Source: Microthyrium microscopicum
Taxonomy: Eukaryota > Ascomycota > Dothideomycetes > Microthyriales > Microthyriaceae
DNA: 64,000 bases
Assembly (NCBI GenBank): GCA_010405405.1
Contig: MU004234.1
Location: 895,275-959,274, forward strand
Direction: 5' to 3'
Shown: one piece after another, positions 10,985 to 23,330 of the stretch
Layout: the number at the start of each line of letters is the position of its first letter
Position numbering within the stretch: position 1 is the first letter of the stretch
The notes under the pieces: model-generated
The model's input: only the letters and a program-made list of their open reading frames with translations
Database searches by the model: none
What the model was told of the DNA's origin: nothing
Made by a program: the position numbers and the translations under genes

Positions 10985-12822
10985 ATGGAACAAACAAATG
11001 GAGATCATAGCAACGGAGAACCAAGCGCACAGATGATGTACGACTTGTTGAAATCTATCCAAGGGAAACAGCAAGATCTTGAAAAGAGGTTGAAAGACTT
11101 GGAAGTACAACCGACTCCAACAGAAGGCACGAACGACCAAACTCCACACAATATGACTGAATTGATCGGCGCAATCGACCAGGGAACCACCAGCTCTCGA
11201 TTCCTGATATTCAACAGGCAAGGCGAACCAGTTGCTGAGCACCAAACTGAATTCAAGCAAATATATCCAAACTCGGGGTGAGTTACTTATTTCTCATTTG
11301 GACATCATATTCTAATGACCTGCTAGATGGCACGAGCATGATCCACTTGAACTAGTCTCATCTGTAGAAGGGTGTATAGCGGGTGCTGTCAAAGACCTCG
11401 AACAGAAAGGTGGTGATCTGAGAAATATCAAAGCCGTTGGCATTACGAATCAGCGCGAGACGACCGTGGTGTGGGATACACGAACTGGCGAACCGTTGCA
11501 CAATGCCATTGTCTGGACGGACACCAGAACCTCTGCCTTGGTGCGCGAACTTAAAACTCGACCTGGATTTGATGCACTGCAAGAGATATGTGGTTTGCCC
11601 TTGTCGACGTATCCATCTTGCTCCAAGCTCCTTTGGCTCCTCGAACACATACCCAAAGTTAAGGCTGCTTATAATGAAGGCCGCTTAGCATTTGGCACAG
11701 TCGACTCTTGGCTTGTATACAAGTTGAACGGTGGCCCGCAAGCCAATGTCCATGTATCAGATCCAACGAATGCTTCTCGCTCCATGTTTATGAACTTGAA
11801 AACCTGCGACTACGATAATCAGCTTCTCGATTTCTTCAAGCTTGATCGCAATAAGCTCCACTTACCGAAGATTGTTCGGTCATCTTGCCCAGATTCGTAT
11901 GGAAAGCTAGTGGGTGGAACTCTTGCTGGCATTCCTATAACAGGATGTCTGGGTGATCAGTCCGCAGCGCTGGTCGGCCAAAAAGGTTTCGAGCCCGGTA
12001 GAGCCAAGAACACATATGGCACTGGCTGTTTTCTACTTTACAATGTCGGAGAAGCTCCAGTGATATCAAAGCATGGGCTTCTCGCGACTGTTGCTTATTA
12101 CTTCGATGGCAAGCCAGTGTATGCTTTAGAAGGCAGCATTGCAGTCGCCGGCTCTGCTTTGAAGTTCCTAATCAACAACCTTAGTCTAGCCAAAGACTCG
12201 CGCGAGATTAACGAGCTCGCTGCTGGAGTCGAAGACAATGGTGGAGTTGTATTTGTTACTGCTTTCAGTGGTTTATTTGCGCCTTACTGGATTGACGATG
12301 TCAAGGGCACACTGCGTACGTTGCTTATAATCTTTTATCCAAGCCTGAAACTAAACAAAGTATATAGTCGGAATAACCCAATTCACCCAAAAGGGGCACA
12401 TTGCTCGTGCCGCGCTTGAAGCAGTTTGTTTTCAAACAAAGGCTATTCTTGATGCCATGGAAAAGGATAGTGGCCATCCTCTGCAAAGGCTTGCTGTAGA
12501 TGGAGGAATGAGTAATTCCGAGCTTTGCATGCAGGTGAGTTGACGCCAGCAATTTCACATTTTACTAGTGTCTAACAAGTTCTAGACTCAAGCAGATCTC
12601 ATCTCTATCCCAGTCGATCGACCAAAGATGAGAGAGACTACCGCTCTAGGAGCCGCCATTGCTGCTGGCCTTGCTGTCAAGGTTTGGAACAACATTGATG
12701 AGCTAAAAGACATCAACACGATAGGGGGAACGATATATGAACCCAAAATTACAAAGGAGGACAGCAGTAAGATGTTCACGCGCTGGGAGAAGGCAGTTTA
12801 TACGTCTTCTGGCTTTGTGTAA
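10985..12822 (+). CDS. Glycerol kinase
   Basis: Four exons: 10985-11277, 11327-12315, 12368-12534 and 12586-12822. All introns are 49-52 bases with GT..AG ends, and the product is 561 residues. It transfers phosphate from ATP to glycerol, the first step of glycerol use in the cytosol, giving glycerol 3-phosphate for mitochondrial oxidation or lipid synthesis. FGGY-family blocks are complete: [16 protein letters not shown] at the N-terminal domain start, [37 protein letters not shown] and [12 protein letters not shown]. Residues 1-55 form an extra polar leader with a short coiled-coil-like helix before the kinase fold. The start is the first ATG in the frame. The aquaglyceroporin lies upstream in the opposite direction. 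Yeast calls this enzyme GUT1, but fungal symbols vary, so none is given. Confidence 0.95.
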
Positions 12823-12921
12823 TTCGCTCTTTAGGTATGTTTAAAAGAATGAAAAAAAGCATCGAACCAAACGCCTAATGATATGTTGTCGTTAAGCATA
12901 AACCACGCCTAAAGCAATCTC

Positions 12922-15769
12922 TCAGAGCAACGTAACACGTGCGACCGATATTGCACCAGTCTTTCTCTTACGTCCACGTCTTTCTTGAACAGCTGCATTG
13001 GTATTTGCAATCTTCAAGCAATTTTCCACCAAAAACTGGTCGCGTCCACCGCCTTCAGCTGCAGTCGCAATGATAATATAGTGACCCGCGAGCAATGCAA
13101 TATCTTGCATCCTAACTTGATCTTCTCGAACCGCTTCTTCAACCTCTTCCAATGGATTTGCAAAGTACGTTGTTGTATCTCCTACCAATCTGATCTCCAC
13201 CACCGTGGAGGAAAGCCATATAGTCGACTCTACCGTTCCTCTTTTCCCTTCGAAATGGACCGATGCGCCACCTTGGATTTGCAAAGAGGCCGGAGCAGAA
13301 AGCCTCAAATCATAATCATTCCAGTCGACGGTGGTCAATATGGTGCCACTGGTTGAATGCATGACACTCACAATCGGATCATCTGGCGCCGTTCGATCCT
13401 CACGGATGCGCTCACGCATACCTGCTGCCTGTTGCAAATTGGAGAGAACAGTGAGCAGCTTTTCCTTGACATATCGAATGGCGTCGCCGTCTAGACTAGC
13501 GGAGCCGCTCTTCACACAAGACTCATAGTATTGAACGACGTATTGCACTTCTCTGTTATCTTGGCTCATGATACTCAGAGCGTCACTGAGAGTAATCTTA
13601 CTGCCTTCTAGCTTGTAGTTAACGGCCAGAAGCATGCCGTTGTTGGTGGTCGCAATGTGTTTGGTTAGTTTACCTGAAGTCTGAATTTCTTTGAGCATTT
13701 TAATTTCTCTGCGGTTACCTCGGAAGGAGCGAAGACGATTTAAGCCTCTAGGTTGGGCTATCCAACTGTTGATTTGACGTATAAGTGGATTGATCACCCG
13801 AATAGCGCTTCTCGCTCCGGCGTTCAGGTCGTTTTCTGTAATCTCGAGATCGTAGTGGCGCCCATCCTCTTGACGAAGTGGGTAGGTTCCTATTCACAGT
13901 CAGCGCGCTGATAACTTCTTCCAGTATAAATGGTTACCTTGCATGAGACAAGAAATTCTCTCGTAGTCGACAGCACGAATGCTATACTTTTCATCATTGG
14001 TTAACTGTATAGTCAACTCCGATGTATCTTCGTCCTGTTGGATCATGGTTTGGAATCTTGGAATCTCATTGAATCGTAAAAGGTTTGCAGGGCCGGCAAA
14101 TTGCAGATTAGCGAAGACTTCAGAGGACTTGAAGCCTTCAGCTGGCCATTCAACGACCCAACTACGATTCGCTCTGCCATGACATTCGCTGTTGCCAGGC
14201 AGGAAGTAGCCAAGTTGGAGAATGTGCGTTAGAAAGGTATCCCAGTATGCGGAGAACTGGTAATTTTCCGGGTCTTTCGGTGCTCCTTGAGCACCTTCAA
14301 AGGTTGGAATCAACGCTTTCAAGAAAACCTTGGAATTAATGGATAGAAGTGGAAGCACTTTCAAGCATAGAAGCTCAACACTCTTTCGATCCGCCTTGAT
14401 TCCATAGGTGCTTTCAGTGAAGTCTTTGATTTCGCTTAAATCTCGATCATTCAAGAAAGATAGAAGCAATGTGAACATCTGGAGGAACTTTGGTCGAATA
14501 AATTTCTGTGCCTTTTCGTCTTCATCAAGGATCTTGTACACCGCATTACTGAGGAGAAGTATTTTGCGAATACTTTCGGAGGTAGCCAGAGTAGTAAAAT
14601 GCCTCCCATGGTTTACCCCGTATCTGGTGTCCTTTGACATTGTGATGTGAGGGCGCGTAGCCATTCGGAAGAGTAACGGACTCTTTTCACACAAGCGCCG
14701 TACATCTTCCATCATTGATTCGAGCAAATCTTTAGCATCGTTGAAGTTTTCGGCAGCTCCACCTTGCTGGGTCAAAAGTCTATATTTGACAATCACGTTC
14801 ATCATGGCATGACCGTCCACCTCAATCAAAGTGCTTTCAAGGTCGAATTGACCTTGATGTAGACGCAAATCCTGTACCATCTTAACGTGGTCGCTGTCGA
14901 TAGTCACAGTTCCACGCCCTCGTAGCCATTCTGGTGGAGCTGGGGGTGGAAATGATATTGGATATCGTTGACTCAAGCGATCTCTTGCTGTTCTTGCATA
15001 ATCGATAGTCTTGTCGTGGCGAATAATTGATAAATCCGACGTGACTTCAAAATCAAACAGTAGCCTACCAGCTGTGTCGACTCGCCACATGGAATTCATT
15101 TGATCAGCCATTTTACTGGACATGTTGGTGGATTCTAACAAAGTGACTCTCGTCTTGTCCGACCCGGGAAGGAAACAGATCCCCACGTTGAGTACCGGTG
15201 CATCTGGTATGATTTCTCGAACTTGATTGCCATCAACGTAGGATCTCCGATAAGTAGAGTCCGCAGTTCGCTCAAGGCGCATTATCATGAGTTCTGGAGT
15301 CTCAAGTGCCATGATCTCGGTCTTGATTCCATCGTACACAGTATGGATCGTCTCTGCAGTCTGTTGTCTTCTCTCGGATTTTGTTATAGCTTGGATAGTT
15401 TCATCGGACTCCATACTGCCGACAGTCGGAGGTGCTGAACGTGGAGGTTGTACTGCTTCCATGCCTCCGATAGACATGGCTGCGGTGTCTGTCGTAAGGC
15501 TCTCACGGTATGCCGATGGCAAAGAACCATTCACGGGGTCTTGAAAAGGGTTGTCCTCGGACATGTGCGGCCTTGGGGTAGAGTTGAATTGATTCTGCAT
15601 GGGAGCTCTATTATACCCCGAAGAATTGGAGCTGGCTGCTCTTGGTCCAGGAGGCATTGGTGCTTGTCGTCTATAAGCAGCAGACGCTGGCATGTACGCT
15701 GGAGCTTCTGGTCCATTCTTCAACGAATTAGTATTGACACTGCATCTCAATATAGGCTCAACTCACCAT
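12922..15769 (-). CDS. Large conserved-looking fungal protein, function unknown
   Basis: Three exons: 15767-15769, 13938-15717 and 12922-13889; product 916 residues. The first exon is just the ATG: after it comes GTGAGT, an ACTAAT branch signal and AG 49 bases later, and the following sequence opens MNGPEAPAYMPAS. Without this intron the only start would be an ATG inside the intron. The first 100 residues are Pro/Ser/Asn-rich and disordered. The rest looks folded, with mixed strands and helices (for example EIMALETPELMIMRLERT and RLLFDFEVTSDLSI). The C-terminal exon ends in a basic tail RRGRKRKTG that may be a nuclear signal. I recognise no domain. It is convergent with glycerol kinase, only 100 bases apart. 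Confidence 0.82.
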
Positions 15770-16993
15770 GACGGGCACCTCCTTATGAAATTCGACCACC
15801 AGGGGACGATTTGAATCTTTGGATAAGAATTGCTTTATGTTTTGCCGAAGATAATCCCAAGAAGCAAGTAGATCTAGAGGTCTCATGAACTTTCTTGACA
15901 GTGAATACAGGGTTAACCGGCAGGTCAGGCTGTATTGACCAGGTCACAAGATGAACCGCAAAACGCGCGAGTACTAGGTGGGATATGTATAAAACTCCAC
16001 AACCTGGCCTTCAAACTTGATTTCTGGGCTGATTCTCATGGTAGTCGCAGTCAAGGCTAAGGAAATTCATCAGGCTGAGGAGACAAAACGAGAGCTGTAT
16101 GCGGGATTTAGGTTCAAGAAGCACAACTACTTCGACCTATCAGACCATGACAGGTCTCACAATAGCTATCATCCTATTCCAACGCCAGATTAGTGTAATG
16201 GCAAAGGGTAGTGCCTTTTCAGCCTTACGCTGTTACAATCACCAAGGTTGAAGAAGGCAGATTTGGTCCATCGACAGCAGAAGACGTGATTCAACTGATA
16301 GACGGAATACATGTCCAACCCCAATAACTCTGCTGTCTGCCATCACTACTCATAGAGAGCTTATTGTCTAGTTCTCATCAGAAACACTGAATAAGGTCCA
16401 TCTAGGAACTCGATGTGAAACAAAATGCTTCATGCTAAAGCTCAATAACCAAGGTAAACCGAGGCTGAGCACACGCGCCACTGATTTTGTCCATTGTTCC
16501 GCAAATATCAACGTGAATGCCTAACTGTGAATACTCCGCCATTCCATTCTCTATGGGAATCTATATTTTAAAGCAGTTTTCCTTCTCGAGGCCGCTTTGA
16601 CAACATCGGATCAACGGGCGGTGCTTCTGGATGTCTAGAGCGGAGCTACTCATCAGGCTGCATATAAGCTAAGCCCGATATGTACTAGAGTGATAGTAGC
16701 TGAGCTCCCATTGGCCAACCAGGCATATAAATCATGCGCCCAGCCTTGTCCAGCGTCCATGAAAGTGAGGCAAGGCACATCGCTTGCTGTGGGTGTCTGC
16801 ATACTTCGAAAATCTGGGCTCGAAGCGCGGAATATTCTGGTCAATGCCTTGGCTGCCCACGCCGAGCTGTGCCTTTGTACAAAGCCGCTGCTGGAAGTAA
16901 GAATGGCTTGTTTAAAGACACACATGGGCACCATGTTACAATACCGTGATTTGTACGACCAAGTCGTTCGATTACTCCCTTCTTTCATTCAAA
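15770..16993. other. Intergenic region
   Basis: About 1.2 kb between divergent genes. A plus-strand frame at 16690-17061 contains Cys pairs that at first look like a CFEM module, but it overlaps the true start of the next gene and lacks a signal peptide. A TATAAAA-like run at about 15987 has no clear gene behind it. Confidence 0.45.
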
Positions 16994-18322
16994 ATGAAAA
17001 GTCTAGCAACCAAGTTTATGGCTTTGAAGCTCTTCATAATCCCACTGCTGGCGGGAACTAAGGCGCAGGGTGCAGGTATGTGCAGTTTAGGCTCAGAATA
17101 GAAGATGCCTGAAGCTATCTTTCCGTCCAGTGATTGAGATTTTCCTTTATGGCGTTGAATTCACACGATTGCGTTTGAGTTTAACAATACAAAGCCATTT
17201 TACATGCCAGACGAACAACATCTAATTACACATTGAGCATTTGACATTACGAGGACCAGACCGCTAATCTATTCAAGGAACCTGCTATTTCCCAACGGGA
17301 AATATAGCAAACGGGTATACCGCTTGTGCTTCGACAGTACCGGTATCAAATTGTTGCCCAAATGGATACACCTGCTTTTCAAATGCGCTGTGTATAATCA
17401 CCGATGCTCATGGAGCAACGTCCAATGCTCCTGTGGGTACTACGCTTCGGGCGGCTTGTACCAATCCATCCTGGAATTTTGCTATTTGCGGCAGCTTTTG
17501 TCTTTGTTAGTCTTTCTAGATCTAACGTCATCCAAAAGTAATACAGCGGATACTAATTCTATAGTAGCTGATGCGAATCAGAGTGGTAAGATGGACCGCT
17601 GCGGTAGTCCAAATCAATATTGCTGTGGAGCGGACCAAGACTCCGGAGGCTGCAATTGTTCTAATGGAAATGGGACTATCACTGTCGATCCTGGAGTAGT
17701 GCAAGGGGTGATTGGTGTCTTCATATCTGCTTCGACTTCCATTCCAGCCTTTACCACATCTACAATTTCCGCAAACTCCACTCCAAGCTCCCAAACTTCA
17801 ACGTTGACATCAGCCTCGACAACGGGTGCTTCCGCACTCCCCTTTCAACAGCCAAAGAAAAAAGTCACTGAATCCATTGGGTTCAAAGTCGGAATATCAT
17901 TTGGCATTTTGTTACTGGTTTTACCTCTAATTGGCTGGGGACTATACCGTCTTCATGATCGCATCAAATATCATCGAACCGAGATGGTTGCCAAGAAGCG
18001 TCAGTCAATCAACACTAACAGCACTTACGTAGGATCAGGTAATGGGAATGGTTACACAGGACAGTTCGTTATGAACAATATCTCGCCCAGTCGCATTCAG
18101 TCGCCTGCGCCTTATAATCCCAATAACGACTATGAGGCAGCAGCACCTCGAGGACCAAGTAGATCTACTACCCCAGCGAACACGCTACAATCTTTCGAAA
18201 GTGCCCAGGACACCAATCCTAGCACCATATCTGGTCTTACCGCGCGGCCACAATCTTTAGATAATCCAGTCTACGGGCATGTACCTATTCCAGAGCGTCC
18301 AGGTAGTGGAGAACGATATTGA
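16994..18322 (+). CDS. Cys-rich single-span membrane protein with Ser/Thr stalk
   Basis: Three exons: 16994-17075, 17278-17505 and 17565-18322 (introns of 202 and 59 bases); product 355 residues. The start gives a good signal peptide: basic MKSLATK, then hydrophobic LKLFIIPLLAG, cleavage near AQG. Residues 29-135 are a Cys-rich outer domain beginning CYFPTGNIANGYTAC, with SNCC, GSFC, NQYCC and CNC. A Ser/Thr-rich stalk follows (about 155-200), then one membrane span (about 212-233) ending in basic residues, then a polar tail of about 120 residues inside the cell. This architecture is common in Pezizomycotina and resembles wall-stress sensors in layout, but no function is known to me. A relative lies at 24472-25249 and shares the second intron position and phase. 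A longer single-frame reading from 17324 is wrong, since it misreads the Cys domain. Confidence 0.86.
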
Positions 18323-19255
18323 TGGATGGTCTACTGGTTTTCCATCTCCTTTAGCAATATACGCATACGTTTACGATACAATTTTTGAGTTTAATATCGT
18401 ATTCGTTGTACATAGAACATTTTAAGAAACTGTACTCTATCGTTTTCTTTCTCAAAAATTTGAAGCACGCTCAAAGCGTGACTGACTAATCGGCTCAAAT
18501 CTCTCAATTCTTGTACAACCCGAGTAGGCGATTGTCTTCATGATAGGAAATTTTTGAGTATAAAGCTTTTATAGGGTGATTTGAGCTGCCTAATTTCATT
18601 CTCCGATTCCTTCTTGGACCTGTAAGTTGAAGTAAACACATGAAGTTGAGCAAAACTCTATCAGTCGTCTTGCCTTCATATGCCTCCCAGCCACACAATT
18701 TTGGTGTATTAATGCAACTCCATGCCTGGATGGCCATTGCCACCGAATGTACAGGCTTGCCAAGTACTGCACTACCAGTGCTAAGATCTGGTTCTGGTTA
18801 TCATCTCTAGTCACGGCTGGCAGTGGATCCACGATCAACCATCGTAGGTCTTGTGAACAATAGATCTGACCCTCAGAACATTTTCACTAACCACAGACGG
18901 GTTAAGAATAAAGCTAAGAAACTCAGACTCGAGCATTCAGCCAATTGATTTGCTATCTTGTTGGGGTGGCTTTCGCGGTGATCATTTTTGTCTCGTAGGA
19001 TATCATTTTCCTGTAGCCGAAAATGCTTCAAGCCTTCAACGCAAAAGCCAGCCAATAATTCCGTCTCCATTTCTCCAGATCAGCAGAGCACTAACAATGC
19101 ACGAAATCTGGGGAGCCTGCTAGTAAAATTCGTTTGAAGATCAGAAAAGGGGAATGTATATAAACACTGACTCGGAATGGCTCCGCTGTCTTCTTCTCTG
19201 TCTTTTTCTCAGGAGCTACTTCTGAGTGCATTTTTGATTTCATCTTTCCACCAAG
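18323..19255. other. Intergenic region
   Basis: About 0.93 kb. No open frame with family features is seen. A possible TATA box, GTATATAAAC, lies at about 19156, some 100 bases upstream of the transporter start. Confidence 0.5.
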
Positions 19256-21203
19256 ATGTCTTCAACCGAGAAGGGCGAGCCCATACAAAAGCACGAAGTT
19301 GACCATTCATCACATGCAGCACATTCACCGGACGTTGATGATAAAGCTCAAACCTATATTCCTGAGAATGACGAAGATTATGTTGTCACGTAAGTTCAAA
19401 GACACTTCTCAAAGTTACCGATTGCTAACCTGAACGGTTTATAGGTTCAAAACATGGATTGTCGTCTGTATCCTATCGCTATCCTACGGAATATCTTTCT
19501 GGATTGTCCCATCGGTCTCTCCAGCTGGAGCTGTAATAGCCACCCAGCTCGGTGACGCAACGCAGTCGGCTTGGTATATCAGTATCTATACAATGACTAT
19601 CACCATCGCGTTCATGATATGCGGTGCCAACTCGGATCTGTTCGGACGTCGATGGTTTATCTGTGGAGGAAATATCCTGCTCTTCGTCGGGTTCTTGGTC
19701 GGCGGCAGAGCCACAAATAATACGCAGATGATTGTCGCTTTCGCCTTGATTGGGTTCGGCGCTGGAAATGCACAGCTGGCAGCTTTTGCTCTACCAGGTG
19801 AGACGATATGGTTGGACCTGAACATTACAAATGCTAATCAGCCCAAGAACTGCTCCCCAACAAATGGCGACACGCTGCAGTTGTCATCGCTGACTTCGGA
19901 GTCCTGTTTTCGGTTGTTGTAGGGCCCATTGCTGGACGATATGCTGGTGCACATGGTGAAGCCTGGCGATGGCTTTTCTATGCCCCAACAATTGCGATAT
20001 TCTTTTCGTTCTTAGGATTGTTCTTCTTCTACTTCCCGCCGAAACATCCTCGGGGTCTGCCGTTTGGCGAAGCTCTTCGACAATTGGACTATGGTGGTGC
20101 TATCTTATTTACCATCAGCACGATCCTTATTTTAACCGGAATTGTGTATACCACAACTTTGAAATCATCCGATCCCAAAGTTATAGGAACACTGAGTGCC
20201 GGCTTTGGACTCATGGTAGTTTTTGCTTTATACGAGACTTTTGCTCCTTTAAAACAACCACTCACTCCCACTCGAGTATTTACCCGTGGTAAAGGAAGAG
20301 AATTGACAGCTCCATTTGTCGCAGCTTTTGTTGTAACGGTAATTGTCCAAGTTCTCAGACAAGGATTTAAATTAACGCTGTTCAAGATGTTCTACTACGC
20401 CGTAAATGTCATCTATCCTACCATGATCAACGTGTTCTATTCCACGGAGGGCGATTACAAGTACCAAGCTATTCTCACGCTTCCTCAAAATCTGGGCCTC
20501 ACTTTGGGTGCCCTCATACTGATGACCTGTGGTACAAGAATTGGTCACTGGCGATGGTCCTTGACAGGAAGTGTTACCATAATGGTTGTTTTTGGCGCTT
20601 TACTTGCCTTGGGAACACCAGAACGAAAAGGCATGATCATCGCCTTCGTTTTCATTCAACAAATTGGCTTTGGGTTTGCTCAATATCTATCAATCGCCTT
20701 TGTACAGTTTGGCTGTGACCAAACCGAGCTTGGGATCTCTGGTGGCCTTGCGTCGGTACTCTTTATTCCCTCCGATGGTATCTTACTGACTTGATTACAG
20801 TGGTGTTGCTCGCTTCGCTGGTGGAGCTGTCGCCATATCCATTTACACCACCATTCTCACCAATGTTGTGAGCACTCATGTAGCCAGATTAGTGCCAGCA
20901 GCAGCAACAGCAGCAGGTCTACCCGCTGGGTCTGTAGCTGCGCTAATAGCCGCCCTTCCACTTGGGTCGGCCGCAGTTGCCAAAGTTCCTGGTATTACCA
21001 CTGACATAGCATTGGCAGCAGGAGGCGCTTTCCAGCAAGCCTATGTCGCTGGTCTCAGAGTCACTGCACTTTCATCTCTGGCTTTTGGTATCCCTGGCAT
21101 CATTGCCTGCATCTGTTGCAACGACATTGGCAAGAAAATGAACAACAAGATTGAGATTTTCCTAGAGAACGACGAGAATGCAGACAAGAATGTGTATCAT
21201 TGA
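19256..21203 (+). CDS. MFS efflux transporter, TRI12 (fungal trichothecene/siderophore pump) type
   Basis: Five exons: 19256-19389, 19445-19797, 19842-20338, 20387-20751 and 20801-21203; product 583 residues. It is a proton-driven plasma-membrane exporter with about 14 spans. The polar N terminus ends in ENDEDYVVTFKTW, then come spans with the MFS loop motif SDLFGRRW, the central ELLPNKWRHAA and GPIAGRYAGAHGEAWRW, then FYYAVNVIYPTMINVFY, all typical of the TRI12 group. Members of this group export trichothecenes, siderophores or drugs; the substrate here cannot be read from sequence. No toxin biosynthesis genes are nearby, so general detoxification or siderophore traffic is as likely. Two introns deserve care: the third (20339-20386) is 48 bases and open in frame, and the fourth uses a weak GTCGGT donor, chosen because it alone restores GGLAGVARFAGG. 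Confidence 0.9.
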
Positions 21204-21455
21204 TGTGGACAACACGCCTATTGAGATTTTGAGTTGAGGGAGCTCAGTGAGGAGGTGGATTCACTCTCATCTCGTCCACGGTCCCAAGATTGATTCTACT
21301 GTGTTGTCACGAAATCTAATCTTGTCATATGCCCCTTGAGATGCTGGTGGCATGCTCAAACCTACTGAGACGCATATATTAGTCGTAATGATGAAAGCAA
21401 GGATGAAATTAATTGATTGAAAACGATTTCCAGCTACTTGTTGTACAACGTGACA

Positions 21456-21986
21456 ATGGAGAAAATAGGTCACGTCTGGTTACTTATTCGTGGGTATTTA
21501 GCCAGACCTTCTAGTCGCTACCGCTTTTCAGGCCCGGATCCTTTCGATAATGGTTGGAATTCGCACGCAACCGGGGATGCTGCTTTCTCAACTTCGGTGA
21601 CGGAAAGCCGATCTCAAAGTGGTCCCCATGCGAAAGGGAAGCCTCGTAATGGTCGGCGGTCTTCGCTACGAACTCCTAAGCCTAAAACCGAATCTGAACT
21701 CGATAGAAACGCTGCTCTGCGGCGGAAGGCACGCGAAAATATGGAACGAGACCAGAGATATCGTTCTGAGGAAGAAGAGGAGGAGGAGGAGGAAGAGCCT
21801 GCAGAGAGAGGTCGATTTCAGCCCTCGAGCAATGCAGAAAGAAAAAATACACACGATGGATATCTGAAGAGTATACTCAAAGAAACAAAACCTGTCGCTT
21901 ACAGACCAAAGCCTCCAATGCCCGCCTTCGATGCTATGCTTGCAGAGATAAGGAGCACACGCAATCAATCTCAGTCGAGGAACTAA
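21456..21986 (+). CDS. Small charged protein, function unknown
   Basis: Single exon, 176 residues from the first ATG. The N terminus is mildly hydrophobic (GHVWLLIRGYL), the rest is polar and disordered, with an unbroken run of ten Glu near the middle and a helical C terminus (FDAMLAEIRSTRN). The acid run is coded by GAG/GAA repeats and could vary in length between strains. No domain is recognised. The frame is long for chance and its amino-acid use looks coding, but I cannot exclude a missed upstream exon. Confidence 0.55.
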   Translation: MEKIGHVWLLIRGYLARPSSRYRFSGPDPFDNGWNSHATGDAAFSTSVTESRSQSGPHAKGKPRNGRRSSLRTPKPKTESELDRNAALRRKARENMERDQRYRSEEEEEEEEEEPAERGRFQPSSNAERKNTHDGYLKSILKETKPVAYRPKPPMPAFDAMLAEIRSTRNQSQSRN

Positions 21987-22144
21987 TTTGGCAGGAGAAG
22001 GCGCCAGCTTAGTACCTTAGCATTCAAAAAGATAGGTTTCTATATCCTCCAGTACCCTTCTATATTTGTAAAGCAGTTAATGTCATCAAAACGCTGGCTA
22101 CGCTATACATGCGTCAAATTTCATATCATCGTGTTCCTTCCTCC

Positions 22145-22864
22145 CTAAAACAACCAACACGCTCCTATAACCACAACCACCAACGCCAACCTCGCGTCTA
22201 CCGTCCAACCCCTTTCCCCAGCCGATGTAATCTTAGCCTTCACCGCCAGCTCCTCAGTCGGCAACGCCGGTCTAGCCGTCCCAAATAAATCTCCGAGCCC
22301 ACCTTCCACCGCTCCCGCGCTCGCTCCAGCAACACTGCCGTCCAGCACCGTCTGCTGTGGAATCACCCATCTCTTCTTCGCCAGCTCAGCGTGCTCCCAG
22401 GCACCCGTTTGTACTGCTCGGAAACTAGCTCCTCCACTGACAACGCGCGTTGTTTGCAAGTCGCACGCTTGTATGGTCCCAGCAGACAGCGAACAGGAGG
22501 TTATGCCAGTTTCTGCCGTGGCTTTTGCACGATCGGTGATTACATATGTCCAGTCGAGCTCTGTGCCGGCATCTAGGACAGACAAGGTGATAGCGTAGCG
22601 TGGATGTGATTGGGTCGCACGCCAATAGGTTGTGGACTTGGTGGTTGTTGCGATTAAGTCCGAGAGACGAACGGCGTAGGCGTAGGGGTTGCGGATTATT
22701 GTTGGTGCAGGTGTTATGGACGGCTGTATTGATGTTTGGAGCGTTGTGTGTGTAGCGACTGGTTGAGATTCAGCCATGAAGACTGGGGACGCTGTTTGTG
22801 TTGCGACAGCATGTGTTGTTGATGCTATTATAAGTGCGGAGGCTATTGATGTAGAGAAATGCAT
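22145..22864 (-). CDS. Secreted, probably GPI-anchored surface protein
   Basis: Single exon, 239 residues. The N terminus (MHFSTSIASALIIASTTHAVA) is a typical signal peptide. A Thr/Ser/Pro-rich stretch follows, then a compact domain with two Cys (TSCSLSAGTIQACD) that probably pair, as in several small fungal wall proteins. The last 17 residues (DARLALVVVVIGACWLF) are hydrophobic and end the chain, as in GPI-attachment signals. I recognise no enzyme motif. A role at the cell surface is inferred from the two end signals only. Confidence 0.75.
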   Translation of the reverse strand: MHFSTSIASALIIASTTHAVATQTASPVFMAESQPVATHTTLQTSIQPSITPAPTIIRNPYAYAVRLSDLIATTTKSTTYWRATQSHPRYAITLSVLDAGTELDWTYVITDRAKATAETGITSCSLSAGTIQACDLQTTRVVSGGASFRAVQTGAWEHAELAKKRWVIPQQTVLDGSVAGASAGAVEGGLGDLFGTARPALPTEELAVKAKITSAGERGWTVDARLALVVVVIGACWLF

Positions 22865-23330
22865 TGTGAAAGTTCGTTTTGCGGTCGATTTTGGAATTTG
22901 TATGGTGTAGCTCTCTTTTGATACTATAGTGTATTATGTTAAGGAACTAATCGGTGTTTATGGCGATGGAGTACTGTCAGGACGCTATACTTCAAAGAGT
23001 ATCTGGCCATAATGAGGGTGTCTTATACCGATAGCTCTGTGCCGCTTTGTGTAACTTGACAACATTGAAGGTTTGCCTTGTGGTTAATAGCTAGAGCCAA
23101 GGTTGAAAACGTGTGGCAAGGTAAATCCTACCAATCTAGCTTTGTAGCTTTAATTAGCTGATCTACAGACAACCCTAGATCCGATCACCGGAAACGGAAA
23201 GGTTCAAGGAGACAAGTAGGCATCAAAAATAGGTAGGGCTGGCCAGTGCGTCGAAGGAATGAATTCAAAAGTGTATGGGGTATCTTAAAAATAAACGAAG
23301 ACAGAGAAATCAGAATTGCGTGCCCTTTTT
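22865..23330. other. Intergenic region
   Basis: About 470 bases, upstream of the GPI-type gene and downstream of ATG12. No feature seen. Confidence 0.5.

Noticed and set aside
16690-17061. Frame with Cys pairs resembling a CFEM module (CAQPC, CLCT, AC)
   Set aside because: It has no signal peptide, lacks the last Cys, and overlaps the signal-peptide exon of the well-supported gene starting at 16994.
17324-18322. Single-frame reading of the Cys-rich membrane protein from 17324
   Set aside because: The first 80 residues are in the wrong frame. The three-exon model gives a signal peptide and the expected CYFPTG...Cys domain.
19256-21203. Toxin biosynthesis cluster around the TRI12-type pump
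   Set aside because: No polyketide synthase, peptide synthetase, terpene cyclase or P450 is present in the window.
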